From CAVQKZ01 sp963837325 (GTDB lineage: Bacteria; Actinomycetota; Actinomycetes; Mycobacteriales; Jatrophihabitantaceae): a stretch of 64,000 bases of DNA. Positions 36,601 through 45,085 of this stretch are shown here, piece by piece; position 1 is the stretch's first letter, and each line of letters opens with the position of its first letter. The DNA lies in the NCBI GenBank assembly GCA_963837325.1, contig CAWIMV010000001.1, positions 992,001 through 1,056,000 of the forward strand, written 5' to 3'. Both the position numbers and the translations under genes were made by a program. The notes beneath the pieces are model-generated. The model was not told the origin of the DNA. It saw nothing but the letters and a program-made list of their open reading frames with translations, and ran no database searches.

Positions 36601-37225
36601 GGTGCTGTTGCAGTTCGAGCGCGAGATGCTGGGCCTGTACGTGTCGGACCATCCGCTCTTCGGTCTCGAGCACATCCTCAGCGCTGCGGCCGACATGACC
36701 ATCGCGGCCGTGCACAGCGAGGGCAGCCCCGAACCGCAGACGCTGACGTTGAGCGGCATCGTCTCGTCGGTGAACCGCCGGGTGACCAAGGCCGGAGCCC
36801 CGTGGGCCCAAGTCATTCTCGAGGACCTCGAGGGCTCGATCGAGGTGATGTTCTTCCCGACGTCCTACGCCCAAGTCGCATTGCTCATCGCCGAGGACGC
36901 GATTGTGGCGATCAAGGGCCGTACCGACGCGCGCGAGGACACCATCAAGCTCATCGGCAGCGACCTGACCCTGCTTGACACCACGGCCGGCCCACGCGGG
37001 CCAGTGGTCGTCAAGATGGCACCGGCGCGGTGTACCCCGCCCATGGTCGACCGGCTGAGAGACGTGTTGGCCACGCATCCCGGCACGACCGAGGTGCACC
37101 TGCGACTGGTCAACGGCGAACGTCAACACCTGCTCAAGCTCGGCGACGGCTACCGGGTCACGCCGTCGGCCGCCCTGATGGGCGATCTCAAGGCCCTGCT
37201 CGGCCCGGCCGCCGTCTCCGCCTAG
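33692..37225 (+). CDS. dnaE: DNA polymerase III alpha subunit DnaE1
   Basis: Replicative polymerase, 1177 residues from the GTG at 33692; a TTG start at 33659 would add 11 residues. The N-terminal PHP domain keeps HLHVHTEYS metal-binding residues; in mycobacteria this domain is the proofreading exonuclease. The palm holds PDIDIDFDERRR with the catalytic aspartates. Finger, helix-hairpin-helix and OB-fold regions follow (the OB starts near LTLSGIVSSV). Convergent with the MFS gene, 6 bp apart. Confidence 0.96.
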   Translation: MASGDTDSFVHLHVHTEYSMLDGAARLPELFAETARMGMPALAMTDHGNVFGAHDFYTKATAAGVKPIIGLEAYITPNTSRFDRSRVRWAEGGGDDVSGGGAFTHMTLLAETTAGMHNLFRLSSRSSLEGFFYRPRADRELLSQYAPGMIATTGCPSGEVQTWLRIGDYDKARASAAEFQDIFGKENYFLELMDHGLEIETRVRDGLLRLARDLGLPIIATNDLHYTHAEDADAHEILCCIQSGKTMADPNRFKLEGRDYYLKTPAEMRSLWADKHDLREACDNTLLIAERCNVAFSEGVDLMPQFPVPPGEDENSWFVKEVERGLATRYPGGVPAAVRERADYEIAMILQMGFPGYFLVVADLINWAREHGIRVGPGRGSAAGSLVAYAMRITGLDPLEHGLLFERFLNPARVTMPDIDIDFDERRRGEVMAYVNDKYGDDRVAQVVTYGTIKAKQAVKDASRVLGYPFAMGERITKAMPPSVMGKDVPLNKIFDNTDPRYGEGGEFRALCETDGEVKRVVETAQGLEGLKRQWGVHACAVIMSSVPLIDTIPIMKREQDGAIITQFDYPTCEALGLLKMDFLGLRNLTVVDDALANIKANRGETVVIEDLTFDDQATYDLLARGDTLGVFQLDGGPLRALLRAMRPEVFDHITAVIALYRPGPMGTNAHNDYADRKNGRKPVVPIHPELDEPLRDILGETYGLVVYQEQVMAIAQRVAGYSLASADLLRRAMGKKKKKELEEQYAAFSAGMAERGFSAAAVKVLWDTLLPFCDYGFNKSHGAGYAVVSYWTAYLKANYPAEYMAALLTSVRDDKDKSAIYLAECRRMGIKVLPPCVNSSDAEFTPTGGDIRFGLTAIRNVGSNVVTSVVATRRAKGEFEDFGDFLRKVDATVCNKRTIEALIKGGAFDSLGHPRRGLMNIFEPAVDAVLDTKRAEAIGQFDLFGSLGETGPADDVFAVRVPPGEWDKKVLLQFEREMLGLYVSDHPLFGLEHILSAAADMTIAAVHSEGSPEPQTLTLSGIVSSVNRRVTKAGAPWAQVILEDLEGSIEVMFFPTSYAQVALLIAEDAIVAIKGRTDAREDTIKLIGSDLTLLDTTAGPRGPVVVKMAPARCTPPMVDRLRDVLATHPGTTEVHLRLVNGERQHLLKLGDGYRVTPSAALMGDLKALLGPAAVSA

Positions 37226-37231
37226 CCGGCT

Positions 37232-38707
37232 TCAGCGGCGGCGCAGCAGCGCGGCGACCGCGATCGCCGTGGCAGCGACAGCGGCCGCGGCGCAGAGCAA
37301 GGCTGACTGCATACCGTCGGCGAACGCCGTCTGGGCGTGGTGGGCAACCGGTCCGCCGAGCCGGTCGGCCAGCGCCAACGACGAACGTGCCCGCTCCGCT
37401 AACGGCTGCGGCAGGCCGCCCACGTCGAGGTGGGCGCGGTAGGTCGACTGCAGGACGCTTCCCAGAACCGCGATGCCGAGCGCACCGCCCAACTCGCGAG
37501 AGAGGTCGTTCATGGCCGACCCGACGCCCTGTTGCGCCTGCGGCAGCGCGTCGGTGACCGCGGTCGTCGCTGGTGTCATGGCAAGCCCCATGCCGGCACC
37601 GAGCGGCACCAGGCCGCCGAGCAGCAGCCAATACGAGCTGTCGCTGTCGAGCTGGGCCAGGATCAGCAGCGCGCCGGTGAGCAAGACCAGGCCGACGGTG
37701 CACACCCGCCGCGGGCCGACGTGTGCGGCCAGCCGGGGCGCGAGCCGGGCGCTCGGCATCATCGTCAAGGCCATGGGGACCAAGCTCACGGCGGCGACCA
37801 GCGGGCTGTCGCGCCGGACGAGCTGCAGGTACTGCAGCACCAGGAACACGAATCCGAAGAAGGCGAAGAACTGCACGGTGATCGACAGCGTGCCGGCCGC
37901 GAAGGCGGGGTGGCGGAACAGTCGTGGGTCGAGCAACGGCTCGACCCGGCTGAGCTCCCAGGCCACGAACCAACCCAGCACCGCCAATCCCGCGGCGATT
38001 TCGGCGAGCGTGCGCGCGCTCGCCCAACCGGCAGTGGGTGCTTCGATGACGGCGTAGACGAGCGTGCCCAGTCCCACCACGGTGATCAGCGCGCCGACCA
38101 CGTCGAGCTTCGGCGCCTCGCGGTCGGCCGACTCGGGCACGACGCGCAGTGTCGCGGCGACCGCGGCGACGGCGAGGGCGATGTTGAGCCCGAACACCGA
38201 CCGCCAGGTCCACTGCTCCAGCAGCAGGCCGGAGGTGAGCAGGCCGAGGATCGCGCTTCCGCCGGCCACGCCTGCCCAAACACCCACCGCCCGGGCCCGC
38301 TGGCCCTGCGGGAAGGTGGCCGTGATCGTCGACAGGGTGGCCGGCATGACCAGCGCCGCGCCGAGGCCCAGCACCCCGCGCAATGCGATGAGCACGCCCG
38401 CGTCGGCGGCGGCCAGCGCCGCGATCGAGCCGGCACCGAAGATGGCCAATCCACCGATCAGGGCCCGGCGCCGGCCGTAACGGTCGCCGATGGCGCCGCC
38501 GAGTAGCAGCAGTGCGGCGAAGACCAGGGCGTACGCGTCGATGATCCACGACAGCTGGGTCTGGCTGGCATGGGTGTCCCGGGCAACTGAGGGCAGCGCG
38601 ACGTTGAGTGAGGCCACGGCCGACACCACGGTGGCCAGGGCCAGGCAGGTCACCACCAGTACTGCCCGGTGATTGGTGGTGGGCCGAATTGCATTTTGGG
38701 CGCTCAT
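37232..38707 (-). CDS. MFS drug:proton antiporter (DHA2, EmrB/QacA type)
   Basis: 491 residues with about 14 membrane helices, the DHA2 topology. Motif A is GGAIGDRYGRRRAL, and motif C-like LGLGAALVMPA is in helix 5. It is divergent from a TetR gene 81 bp away, a typical efflux pump and repressor pair. Substrate unknown. Confidence 0.88.
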   Translation of the reverse strand: MSAQNAIRPTTNHRAVLVVTCLALATVVSAVASLNVALPSVARDTHASQTQLSWIIDAYALVFAALLLLGGAIGDRYGRRRALIGGLAIFGAGSIAALAAADAGVLIALRGVLGLGAALVMPATLSTITATFPQGQRARAVGVWAGVAGGSAILGLLTSGLLLEQWTWRSVFGLNIALAVAAVAATLRVVPESADREAPKLDVVGALITVVGLGTLVYAVIEAPTAGWASARTLAEIAAGLAVLGWFVAWELSRVEPLLDPRLFRHPAFAAGTLSITVQFFAFFGFVFLVLQYLQLVRRDSPLVAAVSLVPMALTMMPSARLAPRLAAHVGPRRVCTVGLVLLTGALLILAQLDSDSSYWLLLGGLVPLGAGMGLAMTPATTAVTDALPQAQQGVGSAMNDLSRELGGALGIAVLGSVLQSTYRAHLDVGGLPQPLAERARSSLALADRLGGPVAHHAQTAFADGMQSALLCAAAAVAATAIAVAALLRRR

Positions 38708-38753
38708 CGCCGAATCCCCTTCTCCGTCATCTGCTCCGTCGTGACCCGACGCA

Positions 38754-38782
38754 TTGACGTTGGCAGGTCCGGTCCGTAAATT
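38754..38782 (+). promoter_or_regulatory. Promoter of the TetR gene, leaderless geometry
   Basis: TTGACG (38754-38759), 17 bp, then TAAATT (38777-38782) is a near-consensus housekeeping promoter. Only 6 nt separate the -10 from the GTG at 38789, so the mRNA probably begins at or very near the start codon. No clear operator palindrome was found in this gap. Confidence 0.75.
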
Positions 38783-38788
38783 TCAACC

Positions 38789-39493
38789 GTGATGAATAAA
38801 ACTCCGGGGCGGCGCCGGGCCGGCCGGCGACCGGGCCGACCGAGTACGCGGGACGACATCCTCGCTGTGGCGCGGCGGCGGTTTCTGACCGACGGATACC
38901 AGGCCGTGACGATGCGCTCGATCGCCGCCGAGGCGGGAGTCGACGCGGCGCTGATCAGTTACTTCTTCGGGTCCAAGCAGGGGCTCCTCGGCGCTGCGCT
39001 CGCGCTGGCCGCGAGCCCGGCCGACGTGCTGGCCTGTGCCCTCCCCGGTGACCTCGACGGCTTGTCGGAGCGGGTGCTGCGGGCGCTCGTGACAACGTGG
39101 GACGACCCGGAACGCGGTAACCCCTTGCGGGTGATGGTGACCGCGGCCGCACGTGACGCGGGGGTCTCTCGACTGGTACGAGAGATGGCCGAGCGGGAGA
39201 TCATCGGGCGGATCGCAGAACGACTCGGCGGCGCCGACGCCACCGCGCGCGCGGCCGTGTTCACCGCGCAACTGACGGGGGTGATCTTCAGCCGCTATCT
39301 GATCGGGGCCGAACCGTTCGCATCGATGCCGGTTGATGAATTAGTGCTGCGGCTGGCACCCGGGCTGCGCGCGGTACTGCGACGTCCTCGCCCGGCGGTC
39401 GCCCCGACACCTCGGCTGCCCTCGATTGTGCAGCCAGATGCGGTCCGAGGCCGCGGGAAGTTGCCCAATCGGGCCGGTACCGTCGCATTGTGA
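38789..39493 (+). CDS. TetR-family transcriptional repressor
   Basis: 234 residues starting at GTG, with an ATG one codon later. The N-terminal helix-turn-helix domain (about 20-70) includes MRSIAAEAGVDAALISYFFGSK. The C-terminal ligand domain resembles the TetR_C groups found with efflux pumps. The last 30 residues are basic and Pro-rich. It probably represses the divergent MFS gene. The stop overlaps the next gene (GTGA). Confidence 0.88.
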   Translation: MMNKTPGRRRAGRRPGRPSTRDDILAVARRRFLTDGYQAVTMRSIAAEAGVDAALISYFFGSKQGLLGAALALAASPADVLACALPGDLDGLSERVLRALVTTWDDPERGNPLRVMVTAAARDAGVSRLVREMAEREIIGRIAERLGGADATARAAVFTAQLTGVIFSRYLIGAEPFASMPVDELVLRLAPGLRAVLRRPRPAVAPTPRLPSIVQPDAVRGRGKLPNRAGTVAL

Positions 39494-40044
39494 CCTCAGC
39501 GCTGCCCGCCGACCCCGCCCCCGACGAGCCGATCGGTGTCGATGTCGGCGCGTTCGAGCAGGGCTCGCCGGTCAGTCGGTGGGCGCTGGCGCGCTACCTC
39601 GTCGGCCGGGCGATCGGCGAGTCGATCAGCCGCAGCCTGCTGGTGGTGGCGCTCGTCATCTTGATCTGCGCCGGGCTGGTGGAGTGGCTGGGATCGACGT
39701 TCTGGTCGGTCGTGATCGCCGTGCTGGCACTGGCGGTGCTGGGGATGCGGGCGATCCTGCGGGCCGTGCTGCGCCGGCTCACGGCGGCCGACCAGCTTGC
39801 CCCGGTGGAGGACAGGCTCCGGGCGCTCGTGTCGGACACCCGATCCGACGTGCTGGCCGAGCTGCGCCGCGTCCGCTTGCCCGGCCGCACCTGGAGCCTG
39901 CCGTTCTTGGCGTTCCGGCTGCTCGGCCGCGAACGGCGCCGCAAGACGCTCGCTCGGTTGCGCACGTTCGACCTGGATCGCGTCGTTCCGAAGGCACGCG
40001 TCGACGAGTTGCACCTGCTGCTGCGTGACGCGCTGGGTCGTTGA
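39490..40044 (+). CDS. Conserved membrane protein of unknown function
   Basis: 184 residues with two adjacent hydrophobic segments (about 48-66 and 70-92), then a basic cytoplasmic C-terminus rich in Arg and Leu. The GTG start overlaps the TetR stop, so it could be co-transcribed with the TetR gene. A TACCGT box ends 6 nt before the start, which could be a leaderless promoter. No family recognised. Confidence 0.65.
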   Translation: MTSALPADPAPDEPIGVDVGAFEQGSPVSRWALARYLVGRAIGESISRSLLVVALVILICAGLVEWLGSTFWSVVIAVLALAVLGMRAILRAVLRRLTAADQLAPVEDRLRALVSDTRSDVLAELRRVRLPGRTWSLPFLAFRLLGRERRRKTLARLRTFDLDRVVPKARVDELHLLLRDALGR

Positions 40045-40092
40045 CCGCCGCCCCTGCGCACCGCCGCGCGGGCCCGCTGTCAGACTGACAAC

Positions 40093-40755
40093 GTGAGCAG
40101 TCCCGCCCAACCGGTTCCGCCGGCGCCGTTCGTGACTGCATCCTTGGGCCACCGCGCGCCCAGGCCTCGGACACCGTGGGCCACCCGCAACGAACTTCGA
40201 TACGGCGCGTACCTCGCGCTGGCACTGGCCGGCCTGGGCGCGCTGCTCGGAGTGCTATGGCAGTGGTGGAGCCCGCCCGGGCCGATCGGCTATGTGATCG
40301 CACCGCACGCCATCCAGCCCGACGAGACCGAGGCATTCGTCGCTACCGACGGACGCTTCGCCGTGATCTGCGCGGCTACCGGTCTGCTCGCGGGCGTCGC
40401 CGCCTGGATGCACAAGCCAACGCGCGGGCCGGTCGCGGCCGTGGCCTTGGTCATCGGTGGCGTGCTCGGCGCCCTGCTGACTGATCTGGTCGGCCACCTA
40501 CTCGCCGGCGGAACGAGCGACGGTAAGACCAGGACGATCCTGCGCGAGCTTCCGCTGTCGGTGCACATGCGGGGGTTGCTCGTGCTCGAGGCCGCGGTGG
40601 CCGTCCTCGTCTACTCGCTGTTGGTGTCGTTCGCGGCCGCTGATGACCTCGGACGCGGCGACTCATCAGTTGGGGTGGGGGATGAGCCGCAGCTCGTTGG
40701 GGGCGGCGGACACGCTCCGGGTACTTTCCAGCAGCCGGATCTCCCGTCGCAGTAG
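40093..40755 (+). CDS. DUF2567-like membrane protein
   Basis: 220 residues with four hydrophobic segments (about 37-57, 90-108, 118-138, 153-178). The position upstream of the LON-domain gene and hisD, and the topology, match actinobacterial DUF2567 proteins; the family call is from memory and topology. Its last 90 bp overlap the end of the convergent LON-domain gene. The start is a GTG preceded by CAGACT 6 nt upstream. Confidence 0.55.
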   Translation: MSSPAQPVPPAPFVTASLGHRAPRPRTPWATRNELRYGAYLALALAGLGALLGVLWQWWSPPGPIGYVIAPHAIQPDETEAFVATDGRFAVICAATGLLAGVAAWMHKPTRGPVAAVALVIGGVLGALLTDLVGHLLAGGTSDGKTRTILRELPLSVHMRGLLVLEAAVAVLVYSLLVSFAAADDLGRGDSSVGVGDEPQLVGGGGHAPGTFQQPDLPSQ

Positions 40756-41343
40756 CGGGATCGCCCGCCGCAGCCGGTCGGCTGCGCTGACCTCGGCCAG
40801 CAGGTCCTGCCGGTCCGGCGCGGCGAGCGGCAACTGGCCGGCAACGTGATACGAGAGCAGGTTCGCATCGAGCGGGAGTTCGTCGTCGGTGCTGCGGCCG
40901 GTGAGCCCGCTGAGCAGGTCTTGGTACCGCACGCAGAGCCGGCGAACCGCGACGACCTGGCCCGGGTGCAGGTCGCCGTCGCGCTCGTCGATCCAGTCGA
41001 CCCGCCCGCGCAGGTAGGGACTGGCGTGCCGGACCAGCTCACGGATCCGGAAGCGGCGGCTGCCGACGGTGAACAGGTCCGAGGCCCCGTCGTCGTACGG
41101 GACCACTTCAAGCACCTCGGCGAGGGTGCCGATGTCGTAGATGTCGGGCTCGGCCCCGGTTGTGTAGGGCATGCTCGCTTCGACGCCGCTGCGTAGGGCG
41201 ATCACCCCGAACACCGCCCGGCCCGGCCCGCGCTGGATGTCGAGGAGCATTCGCCGGTACCGCTGCTCGAAGATGTGCAGGGGCAGCGGCATCCCCGGAA
41301 ACAGCACCTGGCTGAGCGGGAACACGGGTATGACGTCGGGCAC
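40666..41343 (-). CDS. LON N-terminal (substrate-binding) domain protein
   Basis: 225 residues from the GTG at 41343; the longer reading frame runs antisense into hisD and is rejected. VIPVFPLSQVLFPGMPLPLHI is split here as IPVFPL, LFPGMPL and FEQRYR, the LON domain signature. There is no AAA+ or protease domain, so it is a stand-alone LON domain protein. Such genes commonly lie divergent to hisD in actinobacteria. It may act as a substrate adaptor; function is unproven. Confidence 0.85.
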   Translation of the reverse strand: MPDVIPVFPLSQVLFPGMPLPLHIFEQRYRRMLLDIQRGPGRAVFGVIALRSGVEASMPYTTGAEPDIYDIGTLAEVLEVVPYDDGASDLFTVGSRRFRIRELVRHASPYLRGRVDWIDERDGDLHPGQVVAVRRLCVRYQDLLSGLTGRSTDDELPLDANLLSYHVAGQLPLAAPDRQDLLAEVSAADRLRRAIPLLRREIRLLESTRSVSAAPNELRLIPHPN

Positions 41344-41403
41344 CCGTGCACCGTACTGGCCCCCTGGGACCGCTGGACCGGCAAAGCGGGCCGGCCCCGC
41401 CCG

Positions 41404-41409
41404 TAAACT
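41404..41409 (+). promoter_or_regulatory. -10 box of the histidine operon, leaderless geometry
   Basis: TAAACT ends 6 nt before the GTG of hisD in the 72-bp gap divergent to the LON-domain gene. No good -35 was seen. Same box-to-start distance as at the TetR gene and lgt. Confidence 0.5.
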
Positions 41410-41415
41410 GAGCAG

Positions 41416-42714
41416 GTGCTGCACCGCCTGGATCTGACCGCTGCCGACCCTGTCGGGCTGGCGCGCCTGCTTCCGCGCGCGGCCATCGATGTGGCAGCCG
41501 CGCTCGAGACGGTGACCCCGATCGTCGAAGCGGTGGCGAAGCGCGGCTACCCGGCCGTGCGCGAGGCGACGCTGCGCTTCGACGGCGTCGACCTGGCCGA
41601 ACCCCGCGTCCCGGCCCCCGCTCTGGCCGACGCGCTGACCCAGCTCGATCCCGCGGTCCGCCAGGCACTGGCCGAATCCATCCGCCGGGCCCGCATCGTG
41701 CACGAGGCCCAGCGCCGCGAGAGCGTCGACGTCGCCGTGGTACCCGGCGGCACGGTTACCGAGCGGTGGATCCCGGTGCAGCGGGTGGGTCTCTACGTGC
41801 CCGGCGGCCTGGCCGTCTACCCGTCCAGCGTGGTGATGAACGTCGTGCCGGCCCAGGTCGCCGGCGTCGAATCGATCGCGGTCTTCTCACCGGCGCAGCA
41901 GGAGTTCGGCGGCCGGCCCCATCCGACCATCCTGGCCGCGTGCGCGTTGCTCGGCGTCGACGAGGTTTACGCGGTCGGCGGGGCGCAGGCCGTGGCCCTG
42001 GCCGCGTACGGCGACGCCGAGCACGGCATCGCGCCGGTCGACATCGTCACCGGCCCGGGCAACGTCTATGTTGCCGCGGCCAAACGCCTGGTCCGGGGCG
42101 TCGTCGGCATCGACGGTGAAGCCGGCCCCACCGAGATCGCAGTGCTCGCCGACGCGGGGGCCGATCCGGTCCACGTGGCCGCCGATCTGATCAGCCAGGC
42201 CGAACACGACACGATGGCCGCGTCGGTCCTGGTCACCGACTCCGTGGCCCTCGCCGATGCGGTCGACGACGAGGTCGAGCGGCAGGTCGGGCTGACCAAA
42301 CACGTCGAGCGCATCCGGGCGGCGCTGTCCGGCCCGCAGTCGGCCACCGTGCTCGTGCGCGATCTCGAGCAGGGGCTCGCCGTGGTCGACGCCTATGCGG
42401 CCGAGCATCTCGAGGTGATCACCGCGGACGCCCGTACCTGGGCCGAGCGGGTCCGCAACGCCGGCTGCATCTTCGTCGGGCCACACGCACCGGTGTCGCT
42501 GGGCGACTACTGCGCGGGCTCCAACCACGTGCTGCCGACCGGGTGCACGGCTCGGCACTCCTCAGGCTTGTCGGTCCAGTCGTTCCTCAAGGGCGTGCAC
42601 CTGGTCGAGTACTCCCGCGACGCCCTCATCGACGTGGCGCCGCACGTCCTGGCCCTCGCCGACGCCGAGGATCTGCCTGCGCACGGCGCCGCCGTCACGG
42701 TGCGGCTCCCGTGA
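41416..42714 (+). CDS. hisD: Histidinol dehydrogenase
   Basis: Catalyses the last two steps of histidine synthesis, histidinol to histidine, with NAD and zinc. 432 residues. Visible are VPGGLAVYPSSVVM, GGAQAVAL, DIVTGPGNVYVA, DEAGPTEI-like GEAGPTEIAVLAD and the zinc and catalytic region with SQAEHDTM, YAAEHLE and GSNHVLPT. It is first in the his operon and overlaps hisC (GTGA). Confidence 0.96.
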   Translation: MLHRLDLTAADPVGLARLLPRAAIDVAAALETVTPIVEAVAKRGYPAVREATLRFDGVDLAEPRVPAPALADALTQLDPAVRQALAESIRRARIVHEAQRRESVDVAVVPGGTVTERWIPVQRVGLYVPGGLAVYPSSVVMNVVPAQVAGVESIAVFSPAQQEFGGRPHPTILAACALLGVDEVYAVGGAQAVALAAYGDAEHGIAPVDIVTGPGNVYVAAAKRLVRGVVGIDGEAGPTEIAVLADAGADPVHVAADLISQAEHDTMAASVLVTDSVALADAVDDEVERQVGLTKHVERIRAALSGPQSATVLVRDLEQGLAVVDAYAAEHLEVITADARTWAERVRNAGCIFVGPHAPVSLGDYCAGSNHVLPTGCTARHSSGLSVQSFLKGVHLVEYSRDALIDVAPHVLALADAEDLPAHGAAVTVRLP

Positions 42715-43871
42715 CCAACCGTCCCGGCTTGGCCCCCCAGCCGGGCGACACGCTGCCAGACGCCCTGCTACGGGGCCGAGCCGGCACGCCGTCGGCCGAG
42801 CTGCCCCTGCGCGAGGACCTGCGCGGCGCGCAGCCCTACGGCGCCCCGCAGCTGGACGTGCCGGTGCGGCTCAACGTCAACGAGAACCCGTACCCGCCCA
42901 GCGACGCGCTCGCCGTCGACATGGGTCGCGCGGTGACCGCCGTCGCCGCAACGCTCAACCGCTATCCCGACCGTGACGCGGTGGCCCTCCGCGCGGACCT
43001 CGCGGCCTACCTGAGCGCCGACGGCACCGAGCACCTCGGCGTCGACAACGTGTGGGCGGCCAACGGCTCCAACGAGGTCATGCTGCAACTGCTGCAAGCG
43101 TTCGGGGGTCCCGGGCGCAGCGTGCTGTCCTTCGCGCCGACCTACTCGATGTATCCGGAGTACGCCCGCAACACCCACACCGCCTGGGTACCGGCCCGCC
43201 GGGCCGAGGACTTCACCATCGACGTCGGCCAGGCCCGCGCCGACATCGCGCAGCACCGACCGGACGTCGTCCTGCTGGCGTCGCCGAACAACCCCACTGG
43301 CACGGCGCTGCCCCTCGAGGTCATCGAGGCCATCGCCGACGCGACGCCGGGCATGGTCGTCGTCGACGAGGCCTACGCCGAGTTCCGGCGCACCGGCACG
43401 CCGAGCGCGTTGTCATTGCTGTCGCAGTACCCACGGCTGGTCGTCACCCGCACGATGAGCAAGGCGTTCGCATTGGCCGGAGGACGGTTGGGCTACCTGG
43501 CCGCGGACCCGGCCGTCGTCGACGCGATGCGAATCGTGCGGCTGCCGTACCACCTGTCCGCGGTCACGCAGGCCGTGGCCCGGGTCGCGCTGGCCCACGC
43601 CGACGAACTGCTGGCGCGGGTGGCCGACCTGCGGGCCGAGCGCGACGCCACCGTCGACTGGCTGCGCTCAATCGGGCTACGCGCCGCGGAGTCCGATGCC
43701 AACTTCGTCCTGTTCGGGCTCCTGACCGACCGCCATGCGGTGTGGCAGGGCCTGCTCGATCGCGGCGTGTTGATCCGCGAGACTGGACCCGAGGGATGGC
43801 TGCGGGTGTCGATCGGCACGCCCGACGAGATGGCCACATTCCGCAAAGCACTGGAAGAGGCACTGCCATGA
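42711..43871 (+). CDS. hisC: Histidinol-phosphate aminotransferase
   Basis: PLP-dependent fold-type I aminotransferase, 386 residues. The PLP lysine lies in RTMSKAFALAGGRLGY; SPNNPTGT and VVDEAYAEF are family signatures, as is NVNENPYPPS near the N-terminus. It starts at GTG overlapping the hisD stop; the upstream open frame inside hisD is excluded. Ends in an ATGA overlap with hisB. Confidence 0.95.
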   Translation: MTNRPGLAPQPGDTLPDALLRGRAGTPSAELPLREDLRGAQPYGAPQLDVPVRLNVNENPYPPSDALAVDMGRAVTAVAATLNRYPDRDAVALRADLAAYLSADGTEHLGVDNVWAANGSNEVMLQLLQAFGGPGRSVLSFAPTYSMYPEYARNTHTAWVPARRAEDFTIDVGQARADIAQHRPDVVLLASPNNPTGTALPLEVIEAIADATPGMVVVDEAYAEFRRTGTPSALSLLSQYPRLVVTRTMSKAFALAGGRLGYLAADPAVVDAMRIVRLPYHLSAVTQAVARVALAHADELLARVADLRAERDATVDWLRSIGLRAAESDANFVLFGLLTDRHAVWQGLLDRGVLIRETGPEGWLRVSIGTPDEMATFRKALEEALP

Positions 43872-44461
43872 CCCGCACCGGACTGATCGAACGCCGGACC
43901 AACGAGACGAAGGTCCGGGTCGAGATCGACCTCGACGGCTCCGGCCGCACCGACGTCGCAACCGGCATCGGCTTCTACGATCACATGCTGGCCTCGTTCG
44001 GCAAGCACGGGTTGTTCGACCTCGCCGTCGCGGTCGAGGGTGACGTGCACATCGACGCCCACCACACCGTCGAGGACACCGCCATCGCGCTGGGTCAGGC
44101 GTTCGCCCAGGCGGCCGGCGACAAGGCGGGCGTGCGCCGCTTCGGCGATGCCCTGATCCCGATGGACGAATGCCTGGTCCAGGCCGCCGTCGACCTCTCC
44201 GGCCGCCCGTACCTCGTGCACCACGAGCCCGAGGGCGCGCCGCCCACGATCGGCCCTGAGTACGCCACCACGCTCACCCGGCACGTGTTCGAGTCCTTCA
44301 CCTACCACGCGGCCATTGCGGCGCACGTGATCGTCCACAGCGGCCGCGACTGGCACCACATCACCGAGGCGCAGTACAAGGCGCTGGCCCGGGCCCTGCG
44401 CACCGCGGTCGAGGTGGACCCACGGGTGAGCGGCGTACCTTCGACGAAGGGCGTGCTCTGA
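43868..44461 (+). CDS. hisB: Imidazoleglycerol-phosphate dehydratase
   Basis: Monofunctional IGP dehydratase, 197 residues, without the phosphatase domain of E. coli HisB. The metal-binding motifs are DAHHTVEDTA and GRDWHHITEA, and GIGFYDHML is the N-terminal signature. The ATG overlaps the hisC stop. Its own stop overlaps the CTG start of hisH. Confidence 0.95.
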   Translation: MTRTGLIERRTNETKVRVEIDLDGSGRTDVATGIGFYDHMLASFGKHGLFDLAVAVEGDVHIDAHHTVEDTAIALGQAFAQAAGDKAGVRRFGDALIPMDECLVQAAVDLSGRPYLVHHEPEGAPPTIGPEYATTLTRHVFESFTYHAAIAAHVIVHSGRDWHHITEAQYKALARALRTAVEVDPRVSGVPSTKGVL

Positions 44462-45060
44462 AGCGGGTCGTCGTCCTCGACTACGGCTCGGGCAACCTGC
44501 GCTCCGCGCAGCGCGCGCTCGAGCGGGCCGGGGCCGACGTGACCGTGACGCAGGACCACCGGGCCGCGGCCGAGGCCGACGGGCTGGTGGTGCCCGGCGT
44601 GGGCGCCTTCGCGGCCTGCATGGCCGGTCTTACCGCCATCGATGCCGGCGCGATCGTCGGCGAGCGGGTAGCGGCCGAGCGCCCGGTGCTGGGCATCTGC
44701 GTCGGGATGCAGGTGCTGTTCGACGCCGGCGTCGAACACGGGGTCCACACCGAGGGGCTGGGCGTACTGCCCGGTGTGGTCGAGAAGGTCCAGGCCCCGG
44801 TGCTCCCGCACATGGGGTGGAACACCCTCGACGTGCCGCCCGGATCGACGCTCTTTGCCAACATCGCGGATGACGCCCGCTGCTACTTCGTGCACTCCTA
44901 CGCCGTGCACGAGACCGAGGGGCTGGTGACGCGCACACACTACGGTGAGGACTTCGTCGCGGCGGTGGAGAACGGCCCGGTCAGCGCCACGCAGTTCCAC
45001 CCGGAGAAATCCGGCGACGTCGGTGCGGCCCTCCTCGCCAACTGGGTAGGGACGCTGTGA
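44458..45060 (+). CDS. hisH: Imidazole glycerol phosphate synthase, glutamine amidotransferase subunit (CTG start)
   Basis: Supplies ammonia to HisF. 200 residues if begun at the CTG at 44458. This start is chosen because the family N-terminus (VVVLDYGSGNLRS) lies directly after it, no ATG, GTG or TTG occurs in frame for many codons upstream, and the next one (GTG at 44539) would delete that motif. GAAGG lies about 8 nt upstream. CTG overlaps the hisB TGA as CTGA, parallel to the ATGA/GTGA overlaps nearby. The catalytic Cys is in GICVGMQVLF, with His and Glu in FHPEKSGD. Confidence 0.88.
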   Translation: MKRVVVLDYGSGNLRSAQRALERAGADVTVTQDHRAAAEADGLVVPGVGAFAACMAGLTAIDAGAIVGERVAAERPVLGICVGMQVLFDAGVEHGVHTEGLGVLPGVVEKVQAPVLPHMGWNTLDVPPGSTLFANIADDARCYFVHSYAVHETEGLVTRTHYGEDFVAAVENGPVSATQFHPEKSGDVGAALLANWVGTL

Positions 45061-45085
45061 TCGAGAGCCCGGAGCGGACCGGCTG

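Noticed and set aside
44539..45060. hisH starting at GTG 44539
   Set aside because: Would remove the N-terminal LDYGSGN motif needed for the amidotransferase fold.
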